This document shows, one piece after another, positions 51,765-60,793 of a stretch of DNA of 60,961 bases (its first letter is position 1; every line of letters starts with the position of its first letter). The position numbers were made by a program, and so were the translations under genes. The notes beneath the pieces are model-generated. The model was given only the letters and a program-made list of their open reading frames with translations, was not told the origin of the DNA and did no database searches. Origin of the DNA: Segatella copri (GTDB taxonomy: Bacteria > Bacteroidota > Bacteroidia > Bacteroidales > Bacteroidaceae); assembly GCF_009494395.1 (NCBI RefSeq), contig NZ_VZCB01000083.1:1-60961 (forward strand), written 5' to 3'.

Positions 51765-53183
51765 TCAGGAGTGCTGCGGGATGATGATCGAAATCCTGGT
51801 TCCCTTGCCCACTTCGCTCTGCATCATTTTTCTACCCCCATGGGCCTTCACAATCATATCAACAAAACTCAAACCCAAGCCGATGCCCGGCTGCATCATA
51901 TCCGGGTAAGCATTGCTGCGATAGAACTTCGTCCAGACTCTCTGCTGCTCGTCGGGCGAAATTCCGATACCATTATCTGATACAGAAATCATGACTTCCT
52001 CCTTCTCGGTATCTCGGCAGGCAACATGGATATTGACAATGTCGCCAGAATACTTCACCGAGTTCTCCATCAGATTGCTGACCACATTCAGAAGCTGGTC
52101 TCTATCTCCCATCATCCTATCGGAAGTGCGCTGGTAATCGAGCGAAACATTCACCTCCTTCTGCTTATTCTTTCGATAAACTGCCACCAGATTCAGCAAA
52201 GCGGCATAGATATCGAAAGAAGTTATCTGGAGCGGGATTTGTTCCTCTGCCCTGATTACTTCACGGAGTTTGGCGAGATAGGCGGTCAGGTTATCGCTCT
52301 CCTCTCTTACGGTCTCCATAATAAGGGCATTCTCATCCTTCTCATCTGTCTTTTGAGCAGAGAATACGGATACACACATCTTCAGCGTCTGCACGGGGCG
52401 CTTCAACTCGTGAATCATCGTATGCACGAAGTCGCTTCGCATCTTATCCACCTTCTTCTGCAGGAGCATCACCTTGATGAGATAAGCTATACTCAGGAGA
52501 AGCATGATGGTAACCAGCAGACTTCCTATCATCTGCCACATCATTCCCTTCAGGATGGGCAGCATCGGCACCTGCATCCTCATCTGCATCGACTGATACT
52601 GGATAGGATTGAAAGGCACTTCCACCAGCATTTCGTGATGAAACAAGGTAGGAGGCTCTACGATTCTTGTCTGCCACAGACGATGCTTGCCCGTCTTCAT
52701 CTCTGCCCCGATGAAATCATTGCCCAGTTTCCTACTGATGAAACGATCAAAATGCGCCTTGTCAAAGCGGGTAAGCTGGTAAGTGATGTAAGTATTCAGG
52801 CAATCAAAAGAATTATTGGAATCCGTCTCACGCAAATCGAAAGTATCTCTCTTCTCCATCACATTGCCGAATCCCGGCTTGCTATACACCACTCCACCAA
52901 TGATTGTATCCGTATCCAGCGGAGAGCAAACCGTAGTACAGGGACCCTTGAAGTCTGAAAAATATGCCGAGACGACATAACCGATATGTGATTTTTCTTT
53001 TACCGCCGCTCCGATATTTGTCAGATAGGCAATAATCGCCTGTTCCGCCTTTTCGGCGTTTTTCTTCCCCATCTCTCCCATCGAATAGGTCACGCTATTA
53101 TAGAGCCAATAGGTCTGCAAGCCTATCAGCAGGAAAGAGGAAAGGATGGCGAGCAGCCAGACTTGTTTGATTCTTCTATTCAT
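51765..53183 (-). CDS. Sensor histidine kinase (RprX-like)
   Basis: 472 residues from ATG 53183; the longer frame from 53225 would place a -7 box (TACCTTTG, 53206-53213) inside the gene. Two transmembrane helices (about 8-28 and 212-236) flank a periplasmic sensing domain of about 180 residues. The kinase core has the H box FVHTMIHELKRPVQ, N box LLNVVSNLMENSVKYS, G1 DNGIGISP and G2 GIGLGLSFV. It phosphorylates the adjacent OmpR-type regulator. The signal is unknown. The N-terminal WLLAILSSFLLIGLQTYWLY pattern recalls RprX of Bacteroides, which I cite from memory. Confidence 0.9.
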   Translation of the reverse strand: MNRRIKQVWLLAILSSFLLIGLQTYWLYNSVTYSMGEMGKKNAEKAEQAIIAYLTNIGAAVKEKSHIGYVVSAYFSDFKGPCTTVCSPLDTDTIIGGVVYSKPGFGNVMEKRDTFDLRETDSNNSFDCLNTYITYQLTRFDKAHFDRFISRKLGNDFIGAEMKTGKHRLWQTRIVEPPTLFHHEMLVEVPFNPIQYQSMQMRMQVPMLPILKGMMWQMIGSLLVTIMLLLSIAYLIKVMLLQKKVDKMRSDFVHTMIHELKRPVQTLKMCVSVFSAQKTDEKDENALIMETVREESDNLTAYLAKLREVIRAEEQIPLQITSFDIYAALLNLVAVYRKNKQKEVNVSLDYQRTSDRMMGDRDQLLNVVSNLMENSVKYSGDIVNIHVACRDTEKEEVMISVSDNGIGISPDEQQRVWTKFYRSNAYPDMMQPGIGLGLSFVDMIVKAHGGRKMMQSEVGKGTRISIIIPQHS

Positions 53184-53262
53184 ATCATTTTTTCTTTTTT
53201 CAGTGCAAAGGTACAAAGATTTCACTATATATAAAAAGGTGGAGTCCTATTATTTTGCCAGC

Positions 53263-53278
53263 GTAATGTTTCAGTAAT
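53263..53278 (+). promoter_or_regulatory. GTAAT pair at 11-bp spacing upstream of the TonB-type receptor
   Basis: CGTAATGTTTCAGTAAT: half-sites at 53263 and 53274. The 17-bp sequence differs by one base from 45121-45137. A degenerate -7 box (TTCCTTTG, 53310-53317) lies about 30 bp downstream with no -33, so an activator is expected. The site also lies just upstream of the kinase promoter, in the intergenic DNA between the two-component system and the receptor. Confidence 0.55.
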
Positions 53279-53345
53279 GATTATTTGCGATTTTGAGCCC
53301 GAAAAGCTGTTCCTTTGCAAACGAAAACAAAAAACAAGGAAGAAT

Positions 53346-55562
53346 ATGAAGAAAGAAACAGTTTTATGGACGATGCTAGCCACCGCCACCTGTGCAACTG
53401 CACAAAATGGGAAATTCCCGACATCTGGAGTTTCCGCAGACTCGGTACAGACGGAAAAAGATTCGATCAAAGCTAACCAAGAAGCTGAGATTAAAGCTGA
53501 TAAGGAGGCCGAGATTCAAGCCGTAACCGTAACAGGTCATCGCCCGATGTACAAGATGAGAAACGATGCCCTGGTTACCCGTATCCGCAACACTCCCTTG
53601 GCAAAGGAGCCAACGCTGGAAGATGTATTGAAGCACATCCCCGGCATGAAACAAACCGCCGATGGAACTCTGGAAGTAAACGGACTGGGAGCACCCATCA
53701 TCTATCTCAACGACAAGAAGGCGACTTCTGCCGAACTCTCTCATCTCGATGTGAAGCTGATAGATGAAATAGAACTCATTACCACTCCTGGTGCAAAATA
53801 TGATGCAACGACGGGAGCCGTACTGAGAATCCTGACGAGAAGAACAGACGAGGGTATATTCGGCAAGATGCAGGTGTATGATGAATTGAGCGAGGTGAAC
53901 ACCAACCACGAGGAATTGACTCTGGGTTGGGTAACGAAGAAAATTTCGCTCACAGGATTTTACGGTTACACAGACAACCGTTACAATGTGCATCAGCCAC
54001 AGGAAGCGCTCGTAAGAGCTAATGATGGCGAATATCTCTTCGGAGCCGACCGCCATGGCAAGAACAAGGCAAATTATAACGCTACGGAACTCAACTTCGA
54101 CTGGTTAATCAGCAAGCAGCACGAAGTGGGAATACAATGGGAAGGGCTTTGGCTGAATGGCGGCAGAAGCGAGAAACAGCAGCAGTACTATCGCTATCCT
54201 AACCCAGCAGGAGAAGATACAAATAGCGAGATGAAGCTTTCTGATGCGGATGGCGAAATGAAGTATTTTGATGCGGAGAGCCAGCAATGGGGACACCAGC
54301 GCAGCCACCACTTCAACCTCTTCCATCTGGCTAAATGGTCGAAACATCTCTCATCACAGATTTATCTGGACTATGCCAGGAACAAGGATTCTGACAGCCA
54401 GCCTATCACGGAGAAAGAAGGTAGCGAGATGCAGGAAACCCTCAACCGCTCTAATTCCAACTACGATATCTATAGTGGAAGAATCGAAGTCAAACAACTC
54501 TTCTCTGATAAACATTCCATCAACTATGGTGGCGAATGGAGCCTGATGGAAGGCAAGGGTAGAACCGAAAGTTCTGCCGATATGCTTGGAACTACGGAAT
54601 ACAAAAACCACGATACCAAGACGGCTGCTTACCTGCAATATCAGGGTGAAGCTGGCAGATGGAGCTGGTGGGCAGGCATCCGATACGAGCATCTCACCTC
54701 CCGATACACCAATCTGTCGGAGGAATCTCCCGACAATATGGAGCGCCATTACGACCAGTGGTTTCCATCGTTCGGTATCACTCTCAACGAACCATCGTGG
54801 CATCACTCGCTCAGCTTCCGAACTACCACCGCCCGACCTTCTTTCAGTCAGCTCAGTGGGAACATCTACTATATCTCGCGCTTTCAGTATCAGATCAGTA
54901 ATCCGAAGCTGCAGCCTGTCAACACCTATCGTCTGACCTACTCCGTGCAGTGGAAAGATTTCATGGGAATGCTGAGATACACCCGTACCGAACACTCCAT
55001 CATGTACATTCATGAAGTGCCGGAGGACAAGCCCGTAAGATACGTGAGTACATTCATGAACTTCAACAAGATGCAGAAATACATGGCATATCTCAACTGG
55101 GGACACGTCTTCGGCTGCTGGCGTCCGAATATCAATGCAAGCATCACTTACCAGCGCTTCTCCGCAAACGATCAAGGAGAGCTAATCTGTTACAACGGAA
55201 TAACTTGGGATGCATCGTTTGACAATTACTTCACGCTACCAAACGACTATCAGCTGTCGCTCTCCTACAGTTTTGACAACGGAGGACAAGTGGGCAAAAC
55301 GAAGTTCAGCCCCACTCAGAACTGGAGTCTTGGTGCCAACAAATCGTGGATGGACGGCAGATTACAGGTTGCCTTCAGTGCCAACGACCTCTTCCATCAG
55401 CAGCTCTTCAAGGAGCGAACCCACGAGCATGCCGTTGACTTCTCCCAGACTGAGGATTACAAGCTATGGAGCTACAAGTTGACCGTAACCTGGAAATTCA
55501 ACAAGCGCAAGGGAAGATACAACGGCATGAACAGTGCGGAAGATGAATTGAACCGACTTTAG
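53346..55562 (+). CDS. TonB-dependent receptor-like outer-membrane barrel
   Basis: 738 residues from ATG 53346 (a longer frame from 53277 starts inside the promoter region). Signal peptide MKKETVLWTMLATATCATAQ. A short charged linker, then a plug domain (AVTVTGHRPMYKMRNDAL; PTLEDVLKHIPGMKQTADG; YLNDKKATSAELSHL; IELITTPGAKYDATTGAVLRI) and a barrel of about 550 residues of the OMP_b-brl_3 type with no SusD-like partner next to it. Substrate unknown. It diverges from the two-component operon and shares its intergenic region, which suggests control by that regulator. Confidence 0.85.
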   Translation: MKKETVLWTMLATATCATAQNGKFPTSGVSADSVQTEKDSIKANQEAEIKADKEAEIQAVTVTGHRPMYKMRNDALVTRIRNTPLAKEPTLEDVLKHIPGMKQTADGTLEVNGLGAPIIYLNDKKATSAELSHLDVKLIDEIELITTPGAKYDATTGAVLRILTRRTDEGIFGKMQVYDELSEVNTNHEELTLGWVTKKISLTGFYGYTDNRYNVHQPQEALVRANDGEYLFGADRHGKNKANYNATELNFDWLISKQHEVGIQWEGLWLNGGRSEKQQQYYRYPNPAGEDTNSEMKLSDADGEMKYFDAESQQWGHQRSHHFNLFHLAKWSKHLSSQIYLDYARNKDSDSQPITEKEGSEMQETLNRSNSNYDIYSGRIEVKQLFSDKHSINYGGEWSLMEGKGRTESSADMLGTTEYKNHDTKTAAYLQYQGEAGRWSWWAGIRYEHLTSRYTNLSEESPDNMERHYDQWFPSFGITLNEPSWHHSLSFRTTTARPSFSQLSGNIYYISRFQYQISNPKLQPVNTYRLTYSVQWKDFMGMLRYTRTEHSIMYIHEVPEDKPVRYVSTFMNFNKMQKYMAYLNWGHVFGCWRPNINASITYQRFSANDQGELICYNGITWDASFDNYFTLPNDYQLSLSYSFDNGGQVGKTKFSPTQNWSLGANKSWMDGRLQVAFSANDLFHQQLFKERTHEHAVDFSQTEDYKLWSYKLTVTWKFNKRKGRYNGMNSAEDELNRL

Positions 55563-55613
55563 CCGGACAAGACTCTCTTATCGTAATGATCTTTATAATT
55601 TCAAGTATCCGGG

Positions 55614-56012
55614 TTATCCCACTCCCAGCAGTTCTACTTCGAATATCAGGGTAGAACCGCCTGGGATGCCCGGCTGCGAGAACTTGCCGTAGCCCATCTC
55701 GGCAGGGATGTAAAGTTCCCACTGGTCGCCCACGTGCATCTGCTGCATGGCAACAATCCAGCCATCAATCAGGTCGCTCAATCGCATAGCGAACGGCGTA
55801 CCGCCACGGCTGGAATCAAACTTCTTGCCATTGATGGTCCAACCGGTGTAATGAGCCGTCACGATACTGCGTCGGCTAGGCTGTGCTCCCTTCGGGTCGC
55901 CCTGCTTCAACACCTTATAATATATACCACGAGGCAGCGCCAAAACGCCCTCCTCCTTTGCCTTTTCCTCCAGCCAACGCTTGTTGGCCTCAACATATTC
56001 TCTTTTTGCCAT
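55614..56012 (-). CDS. FKBP-type peptidyl-prolyl cis-trans isomerase
   Basis: 132 residues catalysing proline isomerisation. FKBP domain motifs: VTAHYTGWTINGKKFDSS, PFAMRLSDLIDGWIVAMQQMHVGDQWELYIPAEMGYG, and STLIFEVELLGVG. The N-terminal 40 residues are helical (KREYVEANKRWLEEKAKEEG), as in MIP-like FKBPs; no signal peptide is seen, so the protein should be cytoplasmic unless a short signal is missed. Convergent with the TonB-type receptor. Confidence 0.93.
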   Translation of the reverse strand: MAKREYVEANKRWLEEKAKEEGVLALPRGIYYKVLKQGDPKGAQPSRRSIVTAHYTGWTINGKKFDSSRGGTPFAMRLSDLIDGWIVAMQQMHVGDQWELYIPAEMGYGKFSQPGIPGGSTLIFEVELLGVG

Positions 56013-56121
56013 AAATCTATTTGATACTTGATATACTATGATTTTTGCGCAAAGTTACAAAAATCTATCGTATCTGCAAAAGAAAAAGGGGAACTTTTCT
56101 TCTTTTATCAAAGAAAAGCAG

Positions 56122-56129
56122 TACCTTTG
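56122..56129 (+). promoter_or_regulatory. -7 element of the BaiN-like gene
   Basis: TACCTTTG, followed by CACCC, 26 bp before the ATG at 56156. Confidence 0.6.
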
Positions 56130-56155
56130 CACCCTAATCATCCAAAAAATACGAT

Positions 56156-57403
56156 ATGCCACAATCACTACATATTGCAATTATTGGTGGGGGTGCCGCA
56201 GGATTCTTTGCGGCGATAGAGGCCAAGCGCAACTTCCCTCACGCCGACATCACGATTTTCGAGAAGAATTCGAAGGTTCTCGCCAAGGTGGAAATCACGG
56301 GAGGAGGAAGATGTAACCTTACCAATTCCTTTGACGAAATTTCCGACCTGAAACAGGCGTACCCTCGCGGACATAAACTGATGAAGCGACTCTTCAAAAG
56401 ATTCGACTACCAGCATGCCTTCGACTGGTTTGAGGAGAACGGCGTGCCACTGGTTACGCAGGAAGACCAGTGCGTGTTTCCGCAATCGCAGGATTCGCAC
56501 AGCATCATCGACTGTCTGGTGAATACCGCCAAGCGACTGGGCGTGAAGATACAATGCAACCACCAGCTCACCGCCATCACCGAACTGGAGGATGAGCGCC
56601 TGCTCCTGGATTTCAAGACCTCTCATCCCGTTTCCGAAATCAGGCAGATTGCCTTCCACCGGGTAGCCATCACCACGGGCGGTCATCCCAAGCAGGAGGG
56701 TTTCAAGCATCTCTCAGACCTGGGACATGCGATAGAGCTGCCTATCCCATCGCTCTTCACCTTCAACATCGCCGACAAGGCTTTCAAGAACCTGATGGGC
56801 ACGGTGGTGGAGCCGGTATATACCAGCATTCCGGGCACCAAGCTGAAGGCAGAGGGTCCGCTCCTCATCACCCATTGGGGCATGAGCGGTCCTGCCGTGC
56901 TGAAGCTCTCATCCCATGCAGCCCGCTATCTGCACAAGAACAACTATCAGATTAAGATTTCCGTGAACTGGGTACACGAGAGCAACCGCTCGCTGGTGGA
57001 AGAGAACATCCAGGGCATCATCATCGCCAACCCGCAGAAGCAGCTGGCAAGCATCCGCCCCTACAATCTGCCATCCCGCCTCTGGCTCTTCCTGATTCAG
57101 AAGATGGGATATGCACCCGAGAAGAAATGGAGCGAAATGGGAAAGAAGGGCTGCAACCTGCTGATAGAAACCCTCACCAACGACCTCTATCAGGTGAACG
57201 GCAAGGGAGCCTTCAAGGAGGAGTTTGTTACCTGCGGCGGCATCAGCCTCAACAACATCGACCTGCATACCCTGGAGAGCAAGCTGTGCCCTCACCTCTT
57301 CTTTGCCGGAGAAGTGCTCGACATCGATGCCATCACCGGCGGCTTCAATCTGCAGGCTGCCTGGACCACAGGATATGTGGTAGGCCAGCATATTAGAGAA
57401 TAG
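56156..57403 (+). CDS. BaiN/HI0933-like NAD(P)/FAD-dependent oxidoreductase
   Basis: 415-residue cytoplasmic flavoprotein. The N-terminal dinucleotide-binding motif IIGGGAAGFFAAIEA (GxGxxG) is followed by NSKVLAKVEITGGGRCN (HI0933 signature), TTGGHPKQEGF, and the C-terminal CGGISLNNIDLHTLESK and FFAGEVLDIDAITGGFNLQAAWTTG. BaiN of gut Clostridia reduces bile acids, but most members have unknown substrates, so only the family is asserted. Convergent with the alpha/beta hydrolase gene (1-bp gap). Confidence 0.9.
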   Translation: MPQSLHIAIIGGGAAGFFAAIEAKRNFPHADITIFEKNSKVLAKVEITGGGRCNLTNSFDEISDLKQAYPRGHKLMKRLFKRFDYQHAFDWFEENGVPLVTQEDQCVFPQSQDSHSIIDCLVNTAKRLGVKIQCNHQLTAITELEDERLLLDFKTSHPVSEIRQIAFHRVAITTGGHPKQEGFKHLSDLGHAIELPIPSLFTFNIADKAFKNLMGTVVEPVYTSIPGTKLKAEGPLLITHWGMSGPAVLKLSSHAARYLHKNNYQIKISVNWVHESNRSLVEENIQGIIIANPQKQLASIRPYNLPSRLWLFLIQKMGYAPEKKWSEMGKKGCNLLIETLTNDLYQVNGKGAFKEEFVTCGGISLNNIDLHTLESKLCPHLFFAGEVLDIDAITGGFNLQAAWTTGYVVGQHIRE

Positions 57404-57404
57404 C

Positions 57405-58424
57405 CTATTCTTCTTTAGAAACAAAATCTTTCACGATGCGGGTGTATTCCTCGTGATGGTCGCGATATGCCATAGCATGAACGGAACCTTTGGCGATGAA
57501 AATAGCTTTTCTGCCCTTCGTCTTTGCCTCATAAAGCGGATGAAGCATGGCGTAGGGCACGAAGGCATCCTTATCGCCATGGATAAAGAGCATCGGTTTG
57601 GTGCTCTTGCGAACCTGCTCTATCTGCTGCGCCTCGGCAAACGACCAGCCGTAGCGATGCTGGCAAAGAGCAGAAGTGGTATTCATCAGCGGAAAGGCAG
57701 GCAAGCCAAACTGGTCTTTGAGCTGAGCGGAAAACTCATCCCACACGCTGGTATAGCCGCAGTCCTCCACAAAGCACTTCACGTAATCGGGAGTCTTCTC
57801 TCCCGATACTGCCATCGTGGTTGCCGCACCCATCGAAATACCGTGAATCACCTGACGGGTATTCTTCGCTCTTCGGTCTTCCCCCTTCACTCTCTGTCCT
57901 TCACTCTTCACTTTAAAAATCTCATTGGCGATTTCCGACCATCTGATCACATCCCATCTATCCTTCCATCCCATCTGGATATGGTCGCCCTCGCTCTCTC
58001 CATGTCCATACAGATCTGGCAGGAGCACATTATACCCCATATCGTGATTATAGAGATAGGCGATGTGCAACATTCCCTCGGAGCGCACCTGATAGCCATG
58101 CACCACCACGGCAGTCTTTTCCGTAGTCTTCGGTGCATAGAGATAGATGGCATGGGCCTTGTAGCCCGATGGCATCGTGACAAAGGTATCCTTCACGCAA
58201 TGGTGCTGATACACAGAGTCCATCCAGCCAATCATCCATGGGCACTCGTTCTTCATTCTGTTCTTCCAATGCTCAGCCGTCATTCTCTCCTCCTTCGGAT
58301 AGTTGAGCGAATAATTGAGCATATAGTTGCTGGCACCATACAGTCCCAGCACCACAAGCACCACCAAGCCCAGAGCCGAAGCGATGCCTATCTTTCTCAT
58401 CCTTTTCTGTTTTATCTTCTTCAT
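57405..58424 (-). CDS. Membrane-anchored alpha/beta hydrolase
   Basis: 339 residues. An N-terminal transmembrane helix (about 11-30, IGIASALGLVVLVVLGLYGA) anchors a periplasmic hydrolase domain. Fold motifs: VVHGYQVRSEGM (oxyanion region), nucleophile GISMG (the S of HGISMGAATT), acid in MLFIHGDKDAFVPY and His in KGSVHAMAY. Similar to the YfhR/BEM46-type hydrolases; substrate unknown. It lies 38 bp after the TonB-type barrel gene on the same strand and may be co-transcribed. Confidence 0.85.
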   Translation of the reverse strand: MKKIKQKRMRKIGIASALGLVVLVVLGLYGASNYMLNYSLNYPKEERMTAEHWKNRMKNECPWMIGWMDSVYQHHCVKDTFVTMPSGYKAHAIYLYAPKTTEKTAVVVHGYQVRSEGMLHIAYLYNHDMGYNVLLPDLYGHGESEGDHIQMGWKDRWDVIRWSEIANEIFKVKSEGQRVKGEDRRAKNTRQVIHGISMGAATTMAVSGEKTPDYVKCFVEDCGYTSVWDEFSAQLKDQFGLPAFPLMNTTSALCQHRYGWSFAEAQQIEQVRKSTKPMLFIHGDKDAFVPYAMLHPLYEAKTKGRKAIFIAKGSVHAMAYRDHHEEYTRIVKDFVSKEE

Positions 58425-58462
58425 TTCTTATTGCTATTACATATATCTAGATTTATTCAACT

Positions 58463-60508
58463 CTATTCCACTCTTAACAAAGAGCTGTTTATATTCTTAT
58501 TAACATCCTTCTCTACTTTTTGGGTCTTCCTGCCAAAGTCGAAGGAGTAAGCAACCTTGATGCTGGCATATTGCGAAGCCGTCTGGTCTTTGATGCTCTT
58601 ACTGTAACTGTAGATAGGCAAATCCAACCAATACCGCTTCTCCTGCTTTTTGAAAGGCGATACTGCCTGAAGTTCTACATAGAGGTTGCCCCTGCTGTAA
58701 GAACACGACATTCCATAGTCGATAGGAGTCTTGTTTATCACCAAAGCAGCTTCATCTAAAGACTTCTTGCCAAAATGCAGGTAAGGCTTCAAGGCAAAAT
58801 CACCCATGAACATATTCAACCCAAGATTACCCGTCAAATTGTTGTTATGCTTCGACCAGGTAGTCTTCACCTCCGCATGGTTATATCTGATATCTCCCGA
58901 CAGATTGGCAAACTTACACAGTTTGTACTGCAAAGCGAGGATAGCAGAATAATATTGAGCATTTCCACCATTCGAGTAAGTCTTCACTATTTTCCTGTTT
59001 GCCTCATCCAGGTAATAATCATCAGTTACAGGATGATGATTGTAACGGAATTGTCCGATGGCAGAAATACTCAACCTGTTGAAACGCCCCATATAATATA
59101 AATAGGTGTTGATGTCATGCGATTTCTTCAGTTCGGGCATTCCCTTTTCCATCATGTGGGAATTGACCTGAATCATAGCCCGGTTGATGACATCCATACC
59201 ATGATTGGAGTTCACAAAGTTGAATGACCACAAGAGCATTCCCTTATTCAGTTGGTATTGCACATTCGTATTGATGCGAGGAGACAGCTGGCTAAAACTG
59301 TTGTCTCCGTGCAGATGATATTGAAGCCAATCCAATCCGATGCGGGTTTTCAGGCTCAAGCGCCTGCTAGCCTGGAAATTATAGGAGAAGAAAGCCAACG
59401 ACTCCCCTTTCCACAGATGCTGCCAAAGTTCGCAATTGCCGGAATAATCGGCATTCCAGACATCGTGGTAATGAAACAGTTCCACAGAAAAAGAATGCTT
59501 TTGAGAGAAATAATTATAGATGGCAGACAGCTGGAACGACAGCGCTTTCTCGTCTTCATCGGTCATTGTCTCGAAAGGCTGTTCCTGATAAAGACGATGA
59601 TAGGAGTTGGCAGAATACTTGCCATGTACTCCCAAAGTAAGCGTCTGATTCTTGCTTAAAGGCAAGTTGGCGTTCAGGTCAATCTTAGGAGACAGACTCT
59701 TCTTCCGGATATTTGAGAAGATGTCCGTCTCTGTGCTTTCCCTCGCAAAACCAGAAGATGCATTTCTTGGAGTAGAGAGATTGACGAGCGTAAACTTGCC
59801 CACCCAATATCTCTTTCCCTTCTGGTTCTGATAGCGGAACTGCATATATTCCTGGTGGTTCCGGTAAGAATTCTTACTATAGCTCTCCCTATCAAATAGG
59901 GATTGCGGAAACTGATAGTTCTCATTGTTCCAGGTCTCAGTACCATCCACATGACTATAGTTTGCACCAGCAAATACAGTATAGGAATTGTTACCTTTTA
60001 CATAATTGGTGGCAACATTATAGTCGCCATGGTCATATCCTATCGTCTGCAGTCCGTCAGCCTGCACATATCCTCCATATCGGTATTGTTTGGTGATGAA
60101 GTTGACGACAAGCTTATCCTTGGCGTATTTTCCCGATGGAGCATCATGATATTCTATCTTCTCGATGTCACGAGGACGGAGCATCTGTATTTCCCTGATG
60201 TCGCATTCCTGCCCATTCAGATACAAGGTGGCTTGCAGTCCCATCACATCCACCTGATTCGACTTCGCGTCGATGATGAGTCCTGGGATATTCAGGTTTT
60301 CCAACACCCCGAATCCATTGACCGCATGTTTTCGTTGCTGGCTGTTGGGATAGATGACGAGATGATCACCCACACGACTGATATTGGAGGCTGATACCAC
60401 CACATCATCCAAAGCTTTAGTAGAGACAACAGAGTCCTTCCCAGTGTTCTGAGCGAACACGGGCACAGCAGCCATCAGCAGTCCAAAAGAGCAAAAAACC
60501 GTCTTCAT
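58463..60508 (-). CDS. TonB-receptor-like outer-membrane beta-barrel protein
   Basis: 681 residues, signal peptide MKTVFCSFGLLMAAVPVFAQ. Plug-like region (LDDVVVSASNISRVGDHL; NIPGLIIDAKSNQVDVMGLQ; LYLNGQECDIREIQMLRPRDI; IEYHDAPSGKYA) then a barrel of about 500 residues (OMP_b-brl_3 type), with C-terminal VAYSFDFGRKTQ. The plug is less complete than the receptor at 53346, and no SusD partner is next to it. Likely imports a nutrient or carries surface contact; substrate unknown. Followed by an alpha/beta hydrolase on the same strand. Confidence 0.8.
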   Translation of the reverse strand: MKTVFCSFGLLMAAVPVFAQNTGKDSVVSTKALDDVVVSASNISRVGDHLVIYPNSQQRKHAVNGFGVLENLNIPGLIIDAKSNQVDVMGLQATLYLNGQECDIREIQMLRPRDIEKIEYHDAPSGKYAKDKLVVNFITKQYRYGGYVQADGLQTIGYDHGDYNVATNYVKGNNSYTVFAGANYSHVDGTETWNNENYQFPQSLFDRESYSKNSYRNHQEYMQFRYQNQKGKRYWVGKFTLVNLSTPRNASSGFARESTETDIFSNIRKKSLSPKIDLNANLPLSKNQTLTLGVHGKYSANSYHRLYQEQPFETMTDEDEKALSFQLSAIYNYFSQKHSFSVELFHYHDVWNADYSGNCELWQHLWKGESLAFFSYNFQASRRLSLKTRIGLDWLQYHLHGDNSFSQLSPRINTNVQYQLNKGMLLWSFNFVNSNHGMDVINRAMIQVNSHMMEKGMPELKKSHDINTYLYYMGRFNRLSISAIGQFRYNHHPVTDDYYLDEANRKIVKTYSNGGNAQYYSAILALQYKLCKFANLSGDIRYNHAEVKTTWSKHNNNLTGNLGLNMFMGDFALKPYLHFGKKSLDEAALVINKTPIDYGMSCSYSRGNLYVELQAVSPFKKQEKRYWLDLPIYSYSKSIKDQTASQYASIKVAYSFDFGRKTQKVEKDVNKNINSSLLRVE

Positions 60509-60534
60509 TCTTACAATATGTTTTTATTTCATCA

Positions 60535-60678
60535 TTATCTAGTACAAAAGTACACATTATTGTCCAAAGCCATTACATCTCTTCCGTTAAATTTGTATAA
60601 CTGCATCAAATTAGCAATTCTATCCAGTTCTTCATCCCTCCTAGCCTGAATGTATTCCCGTTTTTTGTCATACATCAT
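60535..60678 (-). CDS. Possible small protein, 47 residues
   Basis: The frame starts MMYDKKREYIQARRDEELDR and ends NNVYFCTR, stopping 26 bp upstream of the barrel gene's start. The charged helical N-terminus looks like a real protein, but the length and lack of relatives I can recall keep confidence low. An upstream minus-strand TATCTTTG (60833-60840) could drive it. Confidence 0.3.
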   Translation of the reverse strand: MMYDKKREYIQARRDEELDRIANLMQLYKFNGRDVMALDNNVYFCTR

Positions 60679-60766
60679 CTCTTAAAAACACTAACTCGCT
60701 CTAAATTGGGCTTTGATTGAAAATCAAGAAGTTGGGCGTTTGCCTATATTATATAGGTAACAATAT

Positions 60767-60793
60767 GGAAACGAGCGGACTTCTGCTCGTTTC
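60767..60793. terminator. Hairpin in the right-end intergenic region
   Basis: GAAACGAGC pairs with GCTCGTTTC (9 bp, perfect). The surrounding 60679-60961 holds no clear gene: a minus-strand -7 box at 60833-60840, this hairpin, a near-palindrome CCTATATTATATAGG and ATTGAAAATCAA follow in the minus direction, as in a structured leader of the 47-residue frame. Confidence 0.45.

Noticed and set aside
53184..53225. Upstream start for the histidine kinase
   Set aside because: It would place a TACCTTTG -7 element inside the coding sequence; ATG 53183 fits the kinase N-terminus.
53346..55562. Polysaccharide utilisation locus (SusC partner)
   Set aside because: No SusD-like lipoprotein and no glycosidase is adjacent; the same holds for the barrel at 58463-60508.
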